Source: a virus. From it: a stretch of 29,165 nt of DNA. Position numbers and translations under genes: made by a program. How positions within the stretch are numbered: the first letter of the stretch is position 1; every line of letters begins with the position of its first letter. Below are positions 9,201 to 20,000 of the stretch, one piece after another. Location: positions 1 to 29,165 of the IMG/VR virus record IMGVR_UViG_3300020404_000845, one strand, 5' to 3'. The notes below the pieces were generated by a model. That model searched no databases and was not told where the DNA came from. It saw nothing but the letters and a program-made list of their open reading frames with translations.

Positions 9201-10517
9201 ACTCAAAGATTTACTCCTAACTGGCATGAGTATGTAACTGTTAAAAATGTCAGATCTGTAAATACAACCGCACCAACATACACGGAATTTATTAGTAACG
9301 CACCTGTCAGTGAAGGAGATTATGTTAAGTGGAGAAACAATATCTATGTTGTTCCTAATGGAGGACAAGGAACTACCGCTACAAGTGGTGCTGAACCTAC
9401 ACATACAACAGGAACTCAACCAAACGGAACAGCAGAGCTAGAATGGTTTGCATCTGCAGTTGCTCCACTTACATTTGAGGAAATTGAGGAGGTTAGAATT
9501 TCTCCATTAGGATTTACACCTCTTGTTATTAGTGGAGACTTGAGATTATTTGGTAATAGAATATCTACAGACATTAGAGATCTTGTATTACAACCTAATG
9601 CTGGTAAGAGAGTAGACGTTGATTGTAATACTACATTGACAGTTCCAGTTGGTTCTGATGGAGATAGAGGATCTGCAATCCAAGGTGGTATCAGATTTAG
9701 TACAACTGCTGGACAGTTTGAAGGATATGATGGAACCAACTGGGGTTCTCTTGGTGGTGTTAAAGACGTTGATCAGAATACTTATATTATTCCTGAGACT
9801 TCACCTGGCGCAAACGAAAACATCTTATATTTCTATAATGATGGTAATAACACAGCTCAACTAACCACCACCGCACTAGATTTTTATGCTGTGGATACAA
9901 TCAGATCAATGACATCTGATGAATTAGAGATAACAGCATCACTGATTACTTTTGATAGTGCAGATACTACTTTAGATAATACTTCTACTACAACCACATT
10001 CTTACATTCTTCAAAACAATACTTTGATCTAGGTCTTTCTTCTGGTCTTTATACTGAACCAGTATTGAGACTTGATAATCAAGGTGATGTTTATTTCAAC
10101 ACCACATTCGGTACAGGATCCTTTACAGGAGTAAAAGTTTTTGATGGAGATCTTACAGAGTTTGAACTTGCAGATACTACAACCAGAACACAGGATCTAA
10201 CTTTAGTTAAAGGAACAACAAACACTGGTGGTCAGATAATTTACAATCCATCTGTTGAAATTGGAGCAAAGACAGTAATTACTGCACACAATCCAACAAC
10301 AGGTGAGAAAGAATATATTGAGTTTGGCATTATAGATAATGGAACGGACGTTTCCCATACAGAATATGGTAACGTTAGAACTGGTCAGCAACTTATTATT
10401 CCAACTTTTGAAGTGACTGGTGATAATAAAGTTCGTATGAATATAGAACTTGGTGCTGGAATTGGAACCACACAATCTATCAACATCACCCTAACCTCTC
10501 AAATCACTAAGAAGTAA
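6270..10517 (+). CDS. tail-fibre-like structural protein with cupredoxin-like domain
   Basis: A 1415-aa Ser/Thr/Gly-rich protein without signal peptide or membrane segments. From the N-terminus: a head with SLGFYRPASKTIAFVSGSKN (a typical start of phage structural proteins), GSGY/GGSG modules (about residues 108-270), two modules of the TLTSGSTTVTL...TNGTTVEVDV type (about 300-435), and another GGTGYAIGDVLTV unit. A cupredoxin-like segment follows, with candidate copper ligands His609, Cys728, His731 and Met734. Next are low-complexity Ser/Ala/Asn sequence and two copies of an EGY...W.SLGGV.D.D.NTYI module (about 910-975 and 1125-1195). The C-terminus is beta-rich. ATG at 6270 lies inside the end of the previous gene. 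Function as a virion fibre or baseplate component is inferred from composition and context; whether it binds copper is not known. Confidence 0.8.
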   Translation: MPAINVAKTDTFESQRVKINQIAAAIFNVTAGGSDLSTGILKLGDGTKPLPSLAFNNEPSLGFYRPASKTIAFVSGSKNILDIEEGQLTVYKDEVIRRKSIPTSGGINLTRGSGYEFGTFTAVPLLGGSGTAGTGTFFVDHFRGTAGSGTGYQAGTFTGVPLQGGSGSGATVDFTVTGLEITVSDGGSGYTDGFYSGVASTNVSGSGNGSGALLIVEVTGGEVTNCSVSDGGNNQYEAGDVLTVADALLGGGGGSGLEVTVDSDAGLLSFDSISKETGYTAGNVLTLPVSQTINNIDIGGTHISTGCTLTSGSTTVTLGASTNEVIPGMILAVDQGGSVGGFAGGATVTVVSITNGTTVEVDVAANASGAANITFASATPTILTIPGGTSSLVAGYVITGVNTNVADGLEIINVIDANTVELDAASTAPFYQANLQFIPKWGVGVSTFNYTIDVVGAVETLTVVNGGTGYAIGDVLTVASTDLVKPIEYTVKSEAVQHLTFTGTVSSSVFTVGDLWEISEGGGSSHEVGFVKSTGGNIDYVLLLGASFSDGDIIRKVGTTTDYTINVARSPEGKFYISPLGGTLAYAPDITFYVGERYRFNLDPSMTSHNIKFSTFPDGKWLESAVIATTVTNGTDTINVTSTTGIQVGMAVEETGNDPGQLGEKTLVTEIVDATTVRVSPAPVATGIISIKFYGTEYTTGITVVSGASPYIEIQVTDTTPSTLYYYCDNHPDMGGEDGDEATITVDPTNPRVFGSGFAAELIDIDVVDVIELDVETGAIKSNSIQSSSATFTSANVSSSLSASNISGNVISLSTINASTALDIVATTSINLSADVALGSYATVAKTTGNITTTGEIKTTTLFNSNDALKIENANIESINNYDLDFTPFAGRIAKVNTNTAFVLPVGTSSERPTGLAADGSIRFNSDTNQYEGYSSNSSSWSSLGGVRDLDGNTYILAELTVGANDNTLHFVNDNQVTQRFTPNWHEYVTVKNVRSVNTTAPTYTEFISNAPVSEGDYVKWRNNIYVVPNGGQGTTATSGAEPTHTTGTQPNGTAELEWFASAVAPLTFEEIEEVRISPLGFTPLVISGDLRLFGNRISTDIRDLVLQPNAGKRVDVDCNTTLTVPVGSDGDRGSAIQGGIRFSTTAGQFEGYDGTNWGSLGGVKDVDQNTYIIPETSPGANENILYFYNDGNNTAQLTTTALDFYAVDTIRSMTSDELEITASLITFDSADTTLDNTSTTTTFLHSSKQYFDLGLSSGLYTEPVLRLDNQGDVYFNTTFGTGSFTGVKVFDGDLTEFELADTTTRTQDLTLVKGTTNTGGQIIYNPSVEIGAKTVITAHNPTTGEKEYIEFGIIDNGTDVSHTEYGNVRTGQQLIIPTFEVTGDNKVRMNIELGAGIGTTQSINITLTSQITKK
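6591..7075 (+). repeat. tandem GSGY/GGSG modules
   Basis: The encoded segment has successive units RGSGYEFGTFTAVPLLGGSG, GTGYQAGTFTGVPLQGGSG and GGSGYTDGFYSGV, then GGNNQYEAGDVLTV. The first two share the pattern GYxxGTFTxVPLxGGSG almost residue for residue, which points to a tandem duplication. A related unit (GGTGYAIGDVLTV) follows near 7660-7705. Confidence 0.7.
7180..7575 (+). repeat. two adjacent TLTSGSTTV-type beta modules
   Basis: The first unit encodes TLTSGSTTVTLG...VIPGMILAV...VVSITNGTTVEVDVAA. The second encodes LTIPGGTSSLVAGYVITG...IINVIDANTVELDAAS. Both follow the plan strand, GM/GY-I turn, then an I-x-x-x-T-V-E-x-D strand. A third copy lies inside the cupredoxin-like region (about 8150-8345). 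Confidence 0.55.
8040..8500 (+). other. cupredoxin-like domain with internal insertion
   Basis: The segment starts VGERYRFNL...SHNIKFST, carrying His609, and ends LYYYCDNHPDMGGEDG, carrying Cys728, His731 and Met734. These are the four residue types of a type 1 copper site in cupredoxins, with C-x2-H-x2-M spacing. Between the first His and the Cys loop lies about 70 residues resembling the TLTSGSTTV-type module found upstream, so one beta module seems to have been inserted into the other. Copper binding is an inference from motif alone. Confidence 0.6.
8990..9190 (+). repeat. EGY/SLGGV/NTYI module, copy 1
   Basis: Encodes GSIRFNSDTNQYEGY, WSSLGGVRDLDGNTYI and GANDNTLHFVNDN in that order. A second copy lies at about 9650-9850 in the same gene. 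Such modules are found in phage fibre shafts. Confidence 0.7.
9650..9850 (+). repeat. EGY/SLGGV/NTYI module, copy 2
   Basis: Encodes GGIRFSTTAGQFEGYDG, WGSLGGVKDVDQNTYI and GANENILYFYNDGN, aligning along its whole length with the copy at 8990-9190. The IRF...EGYDG.NW core is also like the N-terminal MMIYN...VWDG.W segment of the two glycine-rich proteins downstream. Confidence 0.7.
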
Positions 10518-10518
10518 C

Positions 10519-11019
10519 ATGGCAACTGAATTAGAAAAGTTTGATTCTACTGGTGGATTTTCTATTGATAAAACCACAGTAGTAGATGAACTTAGAAACG
10601 CAAAAGATTTAAACACCTTAGAAATTAAAAACTCTGTGTTTACAGACAGTAGTACAACACAATATATTCTTAGAGGTCTTAATACTGCTGTACTAGCATT
10701 GGATGGTGTAGGAACACAAATTCCTATTGCTGCCAACACTCTAAACTTTGTGACTGGTAACATCATCGCTGTCAATCCAACTGGAGTTGTCTACGGAGCT
10801 AAGATTGAATCTGTTGCCTATGCAAATTCTGCAGGAGATGTTTCCATTCTCTCAAGTATGAATACTGTAATTAAAGATGATATTCCTGCAGGACAGACAT
10901 GGGATATTCAACCACTAGGATCATCATTCCGTTTTAGTTACTCTACGACTAGAGCTGGTACAACAAATGTCATCAAATGGGTAGTGTCTACGCAAGTCAT
11001 AAGTATTGAATGGCAGTAA
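10519..11019 (+). CDS. putative virion structural protein (166 aa)
   Basis: A 166-aa protein beginning MATELEKFDSTGGFSIDKTT and rich in Ser, Thr, Asn and Val with predicted beta character. No signal peptide, transmembrane segment or catalytic motif is visible. I do not recognise a named family. Its position between two giant fibre-like genes, with only one base between the upstream stop and its ATG, suggests it belongs to the same structure, for example a fibre connector or baseplate-associated protein. That role is inferred from context only. It is the last gene before the 58-bp gap that carries a late-promoter-like motif. Confidence 0.65.
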   Translation: MATELEKFDSTGGFSIDKTTVVDELRNAKDLNTLEIKNSVFTDSSTTQYILRGLNTAVLALDGVGTQIPIAANTLNFVTGNIIAVNPTGVVYGAKIESVAYANSAGDVSILSSMNTVIKDDIPAGQTWDIQPLGSSFRFSYSTTRAGTTNVIKWVVSTQVISIEWQ

Positions 11020-11033
11020 GTGCAAACTTAATG

Positions 11034-11040
11034 CTAAATA
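11034..11040 (+). promoter_or_regulatory. putative T4-like late promoter (CTAAATA)
   Basis: CTAAATA in the 58-bp gap ahead of the 3233-aa fibre gene resembles the T4 late -10 element TATAAATA and the late motifs proposed for cyanophages. It lies 37 bases before the ATG. A purine-rich AAAAAGGAA (11042-11050) follows it but is too far from the ATG for a standard ribosome binding site. Confidence 0.5.
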
Positions 11041-11060
11041 TAAAAAGGAATAACTAGGCG

Positions 11061-11076
11061 TTACTGCAGCAGGCAC
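11061..11076 (+). repeat. 16-bp direct repeat, leader copy
   Basis: TTACTGCAGCAGGCAC directly precedes the ATG of the giant fibre gene. It is identical to bases 14841-14856 inside that gene and in the same reading phase, where it contributes to ITAAGTD. The upstream phase is closed by TAA at 11051-11053, so the leader copy is not translated from an earlier in-frame start. Confidence 0.8.
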
Positions 11077-11077
11077 C

Positions 11078-14000
11078 ATGAGTTTTAATATTAATTCTGA
11101 CAAGGAATTTGTAAGAGGTTCTAAACCACGTTTAATTGGCGATCAGGAACTGACTATCCGATCTGGCACTGGTTCTGCCGAGAAGGAAATTATCAGAGCA
11201 CAGTTAGATGCTAACACTGCTCTACCTCGTGTTGGTATTAACAGAACGGGTGAAAGAGTAAACGAAATTAATGTCGTCACAGGTGGTTCTGGATATACTA
11301 CTGAACCCTCTGTAACAATTGATCCACCACCAACAGCTGGTGGTATCCAAGCTCTTGCCTCTGCATTTATCTTCAATGGTCAAGTTGTTAATATTGCAAT
11401 CAATAATCCTGGTTCTGGTTACACGTCTGCTCCTACCGTAACTATCACTGGTGGTAATGGTGGAGGTGCTACTGCTGAATCTGTACTTGATACTGTTGAC
11501 TTTGAACTTGATATTAACGGTGCTGTTAGAACTTCTACATCTATCATTTCTGATACTGCTAGAATTCTAAACCTAGATATTGACAACTTTATTACGCCTG
11601 ACACAAACTTCAGAGCTCCTAATCTGAAGACATTTATGAACAACACAGGCACAGCATGGGGTGCCAATGTTATTGTTCAAAAGAATGCTTACAGATATTT
11701 TGGTGCTAATGTTTATCAGGCAATTAATTCTGGACAAACAGGTCCTGAAGCACCCACACATCTAGATGGTGTTGCATTAAACGGTGAAGTACAATTCAAA
11801 CATATTGGTTTCCGTGCCAATGATACAAATTCATTTGCATATAATCAAACTGGAGAAGCTGGTATATTTCCAAGATCTATTACACCTCTATTAGGTGACA
11901 GATCAGACAAGATTGCAACCACAGAATACGTCCTTAACCTAGCAACGAATGACGTTGGTGGTAGAGTTTACGTTTCTGCACAAATTGGTGATGATCTTAA
12001 TGATGGTCGTTCTGCTGTAAACCCAGTAAGAACTATTAAAAGGGCAGCACAATTAGCGTGGGCAACACCTGGCGTTAAAGAAACACTTATTGTATCTGGT
12101 GGTGACTATGTAGAAGACAACCCAATCTCTCTACCTCCAGATTGCTCAGTTGTTGGTGACAACCTCCGTCTTGTTATTATTCGTCCTGCTAATCCAAAGA
12201 AGCACATCTTCAAGTTTGGTGATAAGAACTATGTAATTGGTGTTACTTATAGAGACCAAGTTGACTCTATTGGTGACGCTGTTGCTACTTGGGACTTTGC
12301 TATGGTCTTTGATGACAAGCAAAGAATTATTATTGACAATGAAGTCAATGGAGACTTTGGGGTTAACTTCCCAATCGGTCATCAAATTTTCGGACCTGAT
12401 CAGTTCCGTGTCAACTTCCAAGAAAACACTGGTTTATCAGCTCTTGTCACAGGACTAGAGGTGGTTGGTATCAACACTGGTGCTAGAGCGAAATTAACAG
12501 GTGTCAGATTTAATTCAACCTCAGGTGTTGATGCATACCTGACTGGTTCTGTAGATGTAGAACTTAAAAGTGGTTCTTTCCTAGAGGGTGAGCGATTTAA
12601 TTATATTGTTAGTGGAGCACAGGGATCTTCTGTTGCAATAACAATTACTGCTACAGCTGGAAAAAATATTTTTAGAACTACCACAGATCCCGATACACTA
12701 ATTCCACCTGGCACATATATCTACCTTAACGACACTGATAACAGTAGTTTCACACAAGGTTTTTATGAAGTAAAAGCGATTAATGATGACAACTCACCAA
12801 CATACTGGGATGTAGAAGTTGTACCAATTTTAAATTCACCTAGTTGGGATTCAACAGCAACAGAAGCGATTGATATTTTTGATGCTAATATTACAGTCAA
12901 TAGTTTTGATACTACATCTCTAAAATCAATTAGAGCTGAGGGTGAGGTCGTATCCTTTGATGATGATATTACAACATCTGTCCCTATTCAAAGACTTGAC
13001 TTCTCTCTACAAGGAGATCCAAGTATCGCTACTGGTGGTTTCCAAAATGCACAGTTTGGTAACGCAGAAGATTTAGGTGGTATTGTATTCTATACCAATG
13101 AACTAGTTGGTAGAAGTAATATTCACGACTTTAAAGAAGGACAAGAAATTTTAATTGAGGGACTACCTACTTCATCTCCAGACTTATCCGTCCTTATGGG
13201 TAAGCAAAGAATTTACAAAGTTTTAGAAGATGCTGATGGACGTTCTAGAAGATTTGTTATTCCTAAAAAGTTACCAGCAATTACAACTGCTAACTTTGAT
13301 CCTGGCACAGTAGCAACTGCAAAGTCTTTCTCCAAATCTATTACACTTTCACTTTTAAACTCACCAAATAAATTCCCACTATCCAGTCCTGTAGAAAGAA
13401 GATTCCAAGATGCTTGTGTATTCTTACGTAACAACAGAGAGTTTATTGCTGACGAAGTTGTAGGACAAATTAACGTAGAATTTAAGACAGATCACTTCCG
13501 TGTATATGATGTCAGTGGAACTGATTTCAAGATTTACTTAGGAACTACACCATCTGATAACAACTATGTTAGCGGTGGTACAGTAACATTTGGTGGCACT
13601 GCATACAACATTACAGGATTTACTTACGACAATCTTGTAACTGGAGAGGCAACTATATCTACAGGAACTGCTATTCCTGGTCTCGCTGAAGATAATATTG
13701 TAAAACTTGCAGATATTCTTATCTCATGTGCTGCTGGTAATAAAATTTATCCTGCATATAGTTCTCCAACATCAGGTAATAACACTGGAGATGATGGTGA
13801 TGAGCAATGTCGTCAAGACGTTATCCACTTTGTCAATGCTCTCGTCAGAGACCTTGAATTTGGATCTAACCACAACATCATTGATGCAGCTAAAAAATAT
13901 ATTGTTAATGGTAAGATTGCATTCATTGAGGATGAAATTGTACAAAACATTCGTGCAGTAGAATATGCACGTAGATTGTGCGTTCTTGCAATGAGAAACT

Positions 14001-17000
14001 GGAGAATGGAAGATGGAACTACTAATGATCCTATCTACACTCCAAGATACTCTTCTGTACCAAGATACTTTGATGACACTGTAATTACAACAACCGCTGG
14101 AACTCCTGCTTGTGCTGATGTAAAAGCTGCTATTGATACTCTAGCATTCCTTTGGGGAGATGTAATTACCAACAATGCATCAGGAACATACTTAGATGGT
14201 GCATATCTAATCGCTAGAAACGCAGACTTGATTGCTGATCAGGCATTCCAAGATACTCTAACAGCATTTCCTGAGATTGCTTACTCAAATATCAACGAAA
14301 GAAAATGTCCTAGAGATACAAAATTAATTTTAAAAGCTTTAGTAAAAGATTTAGTTCTTGGTGGTAACAGCGGTATTGTTGATGCTGCTGAATCTTACTA
14401 TAGCGGTAGCACTATTACTGGTGTATCAGTATCAGAGATTCCTTATGTTCGTTATGCATATACTAGAGCTAGATTATATGCTAAGTATGCATCTAAGAAC
14501 TGGTCTGCAACTGGTTCTACTGGTGGAACTGGTGGAAATCATCTTTGGGCTGGTGGCACAGCTACCAATGCAGTTCAATCAGGTGGTGACTATGCACATA
14601 CATTTGTGTCAGGAACAGTTACAAGTAACGTTGGTGCCTTACCTAATCCAATCACTGACATATTATATACTGCTTCCACTGGTGAGATGGTTATCTACTC
14701 TGCTGGACATGGGTTAACCACATCAAATACAATTAATATCGCTAATAATGCACTGTCCTTTACCTGCTCAATGGACGGTAATACATCAACTAAAACATAT
14801 CCTAGAGCATCTGATCCTGCATCTGGACAAGCATTAGCAATTACTGCAGCAGGCACAGATACCTTTACCGTAAACGTAGGTGCGTCACCTATCGTAAATC
14901 ATAATGTTACTAATGCAACTTATGATCCATCTACGGGTGATATGGTATTGACTATTGGTAATCACTCATTACCAGTAAATACAAGTATTCAGATTGCTGC
15001 TAACTCACTCACATTTACTTGTGATAAAGATGGTAATGCTACTCAACACACATATCCAAGAGTAACTGACCCTGCATATAATACTGCTATTAATATTGAT
15101 GCAGCAACCTCAACAACTATTACTGTCAATGTTGGTGTAGCACCAACCACTAGTGGTGTTGTATCTCGTTCAATTTCTAACGCAACTTATACTCCTACTA
15201 CTGGTGTATTGAGTCTTTCAATGCCTGTCTCTAGTATTCCTACAGGTTTTGGACAGAATGCTAACTCTAGAGTTGCATTCCAGTTAGGTGGTATCATATT
15301 CAGTTGTGCTTATAGCGGTGGTGGAAATGATGAGAGTCCTAAGATTTTTGATCAGAACGTAGGACAATCGTTTGAAGTTTTAAGTTATAACGAAGCGGTT
15401 GGAGTTGCGACGTTTACAATGAATGTGGGTGTTGCAGGAAGTAACACTGATCCACATACATTTGTAAGTGGTGATGCTCTACTAATCACCGATTATGTTA
15501 CATTATCTTCTGGAATTCCTAAATTTGAAGACTGGAGTATCCTAGTAGATGATGGATCTGGATCTACATGTTCAAACGTAGACTCTTCTATCAATACATC
15601 ATTTGATTTACTTGATGATATTCTAAAATATTCTGTAGATCCTAGCAACGGAACAGAGCCTGGTTCTACAACTAAGACATTTGGAACTCTGCATGATACA
15701 TCTGATATTATTACGTATCCAAGTAGTTTCATCACTGATCAGAACAATGTCAGAATGTCAGTCCGTGCTGACTTTGATGACTTCCCAATCATTGAGGCAT
15801 CTCCATATACACAGAACGCATCTGTTATCTCCTTCTTAGGAGGTGGTGGTGCACTGGTTGATGGATCTAAAGTTAAACAACCTAACTGCCCATTTCCTGG
15901 TCTTGAGTTAGATGGGACTGCATCATTCCCTAATCAGGGTAAGTCAATGGTTGCATCGGCATTTACGATTGTCTCCTTTGGTGGTACAGGTTATAAGATT
16001 ATCAACGATGGTTATACACAGTTAGTTTCTGTGTTCGTTATCTTCTGTGCTGATGGTGTTCTTGCTGAGTCTGGTGGTTATGCATCTATCACTAACTCTG
16101 CTACAAACTTTGGTATCTACGCTCTTCGTGGTATTGGATTTAGAGAAGAATGTTACAGCTTTGATAAAGGAACTATCAGTAACGTATCATCTACTCCAAC
16201 TGGTAGAACAATTCTAACAGTTACTGGATTGGGTAGAGAACCACTAGAGCATTACGTTGTAAAAATTGATGGATTTAGAAACACAAATGAAAATATTGAA
16301 TTCTTCGTTGACTCTGTAGATGGTGTTACTGTAGGTCCTCCTTTCTCTGCACAGTTAACTCTTGACAATGGAACTGGAGATCCTTTAAATCTAACAAATA
16401 CCACCACTGGTAGTGTTGTCTCTGCTGGCACTCTTACTGGTGAGTCAATTAATCTACACAGACCATCTATTGTTAACTCATCATCACATACTTGGGAATT
16501 TGCAGGATCAGGTACAAACTACCTTGCACTACCTGAGAACGGTGGTACTAAGACAGAAGCATTTGAACAGGTTTCAGAACAGTATGGTCGTGTATATGTT
16601 TCTGGTACTGACGAACTAGGAGACTTCAAGGTTGGTACATTTGCTAGAATTGAAAACAGAACTGGTGCTATTACCTTTACTGGTACGGTTACAATTTCTG
16701 AAGTTGAATTCTTGAAATTAAAAGGTGGTGACGTTGTTGTTACTGGTTTTGATGCATCTAACACATTAGGTGGTGCTAACTCCAGTAACTCAAAGCTACC
16801 CACACAGAAAGCAGTTAAGGATTACATCACAAACAATCTAGGTCCTTACATCAACAAACCTTTCTCTACAAACGCTGTTCCAAGAAACCTTGTAGAACTT
16901 ACTGACTCTGGTAAAATTTCTGTTGATCAGATTCCTGCACTTAGACCATTTGAAGTCTTTACAGTTGCTAACCAAACAGAAAGATTAGCACTAGAGGGAG

Positions 17001-20000
17001 CACTTGCTGGTGATATTGCGATTGAACAAGATACTTCTACATCATTCATTCTAAACAATGACTTAGATAGTCAATTCTTAGCATTCGGTGTAGATACAAC
17101 AGTACAATTTACTATTGGTGATATCTTCACTGGTAGTATTACAGGTGGTCGTCTACAAGCAACTGAATACAGACAAGGTGTTGTATTCCAAATTAACATC
17201 ACACAAGGTGGATCTGGATATGCAACTCCACCAACTGTAACTCTAACTGGTGGTACTCCTCAAGCTGGATCTATTGAAGCAAAAGCACAAGCTATTATTG
17301 CTAATGGTGAAGTTGTTGCAATTGACCTTATTGTATTCAACGGATTCAAAGGTGGTAAAGGATATACTGTCGCACCAACTGTTAATATCGCTGCTCCTGC
17401 AGGATCTGGTGTTGCTGCAACTGCTACATCACTTATTGAGAGTAGACTTTATGGAGACATTGTTAATAGAATCAAACTAGAGGATAATGACTTTATTGAA
17501 AGTAGTGATATTCCTGCAGTTGATATTGACATTACTAGAGTTGTTAATACATCATCTTCTAACTCTCTCAACTGGGTATCTCTATCATCCAATCAGATTG
17601 CTGCAAACCAGATTGTATCTGGCATTATTGAGACAGATAGACTTGCATCTGGTGGTGCTGCAAACTCCTTCACATTCTTACGTGGTGACCAAAACTTTGC
17701 ATTAGCAGTTCAGTCAGTTAAAGGTTCTGAGAGAAGATACTTTGCTAAGTTAACTTCCACATGTAACAGTGGTGCTAGTGAGATGGTATTCTCCACACTA
17801 GCTGACGCACTTGTAGGACACGAAGTTAAGAATAACGTATCTGGTATACAACCAAATACAAACATCACTGGTGTTCTTACTACTGGTGGTTCAACCACAG
17901 TTGCATTAAACAACCCAGTCACTGCAACAATTGCTGCTGGAACTGTTATTGAATTTGAACGTGGCGAATCGCCAATGATCTTTGAGTCTACCTTTACTAG
18001 AGGTAACTTTGTTAATGATGTTATTATTTCTAACGGTGGTACTGGATTTACAAACGGACAATACTTTGATGTTGATGTAATTGGTGGTACTGGAACTGAG
18101 GCTAAGATGAACCTCATCATTTCTGGAGGCACTATCACAGAGATTACTGTGACTGATGGTGGTTCTGGTTACGATGCAGACTTCACAATGACAGTTCCAC
18201 CCACAGAAATTGGTGGCGGTTCTGGTCTTGTTTTACTTGTTAAGATTAGTACTGTTAACAAACAGTTTGCAAACGTATCCTTAGACGTTCAAAGAGTTTC
18301 TGATCTTACTATTTCATCTGATCTATTCGGAACTATTGGTGTTGCAAGATTTAAGAAATCTCAATTCCTTGTAGGACAATCAGGTAATGGTTCTGTTGAA
18401 CTAGACGTTGGTGCAGACTCAGGTCTTGATGCTGACCTACTAGATGGACAGCAAGGTGTTTACTATACCAATGCTACTAACTTATTCTCAGGAACAGTTC
18501 CAGAAGACAGATTAAGTGGTTCATATCCTATTGATGTTTCTGGTTCTTCTGGTAATACACTTAGACTTTCAAGTGGTACTAACAACCCAACTTCAAACCC
18601 ATCACCCGATAACTTTGCTGGAGGTATTGTTGCTAACACTATTAACAATACAGCAAACGGTTTGGTTGATGGCGGAAGCAAGAATTTGGTTCTTACACTT
18701 AGAGCTGGTGGAACTAGTTTTGATGCATCGTTTGGTGGTGTAAGACAACTTGCATTTACAGATAACGATAACATGTATCTTCGTGGATCTGGAACTGGTG
18801 TTACAACCTTTGGATCTTGGGCGAAGATTTGGTCATCATTAAATGATGGTATTGGATCTGAATTAGACGCTGACAGACTTGATAACAGACAAGGTATTTG
18901 GTATCAGAATGCTCTAAACATTAACTTCGGAACTTTATCTGATAATAGATTACCGAACTTCATGAGTTCTAAAATTATCCAAGATAATTTAACCATCAAA
19001 GCATTTAATGGAGATCCTAAGTTTAGAATTTATGTTTCTGGTTTAATTTTAAATACAACACCATTTACACCTGGTTCTAACGTCAACCTATATGACGCAA
19101 ACGGACAAGGTACAGGTACTATCGCTATTGATAATATCATTGTTAATAACGATCCAGATAACACTAATGACTTTACAATCATCATTGGTAGATTAACTAC
19201 TGGTAACTTTGTAGGTGCAAAAACAATCGGTTCTGCATCAGACAGAAAAGAATTCCAAGATTTCACTATTGAAGATGGAAACACTATTCAAGTCGCTAAG
19301 TTAGAAAGTGATGGTGGTACTGCAAACTTAAGACTAGGTAGAAAGGATAGCATTGCATCCTCACCTGGCGTTTACTTCAATTCATCTATCTCTCCAGCTA
19401 ACTACAACGTAGGTTTAGTTGCAACAGGTGGTAATGCTACTGATGGTTCTGGTACTCTAAACTGTTTAGTTGCAAACGCTGATGGTTTTAACGTTAACGG
19501 TAACGTTGTTTGGAACGCAGGTAACATTGACTTCCAATCATCAAACGTTGCAGACACTGGTGTTAAGAGAGATTCCAATGGTAACTTCGCTGCTGGAACA
19601 ATCACTGCAAACCTAACTGGTTCTGCTTCACTAAACGTTCTTAAGGCTGGCGATAGCATGTCTGGATCGTTGAACATTACTGGTGTTGGATCTACCCTAA
19701 CAGTTTCTGGTGATGCTAACTTTAGCAGTAAGGCAACCGTTACAGATGACTTTGCAGTTGACACCGATACACTATTCGTTGATGTGTCTGCAGACAGAGT
19801 TGGTATTAATGCTGGTTCATCTCCTGCATACAACTTAGATGTTCGTGGTGATCTTGGTCTTGGCATCTATTCATCAACAAATGCTGCTGGTGCTCAGATT
19901 ACATTTAGTGATCTTTCTGGTGGTTCATTTGCACAGAAAGGTTACTTCCAATACTTCCATGCTGATGGAACTGTTTCTGGAACCAGCTTCGCCAACTACT

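Noticed and set aside
14358-14717. 119-codon Leu-rich open frame on the plus strand
   Set aside because: Out-of-frame reading of the giant fibre gene. Its Leu richness comes from shifted Val/Thr/Gly codons and mimics a membrane protein.
19402-19866. 154-codon open frame on the minus strand
   Set aside because: Shadow of the giant fibre gene; no motif and no support for antisense transcription.
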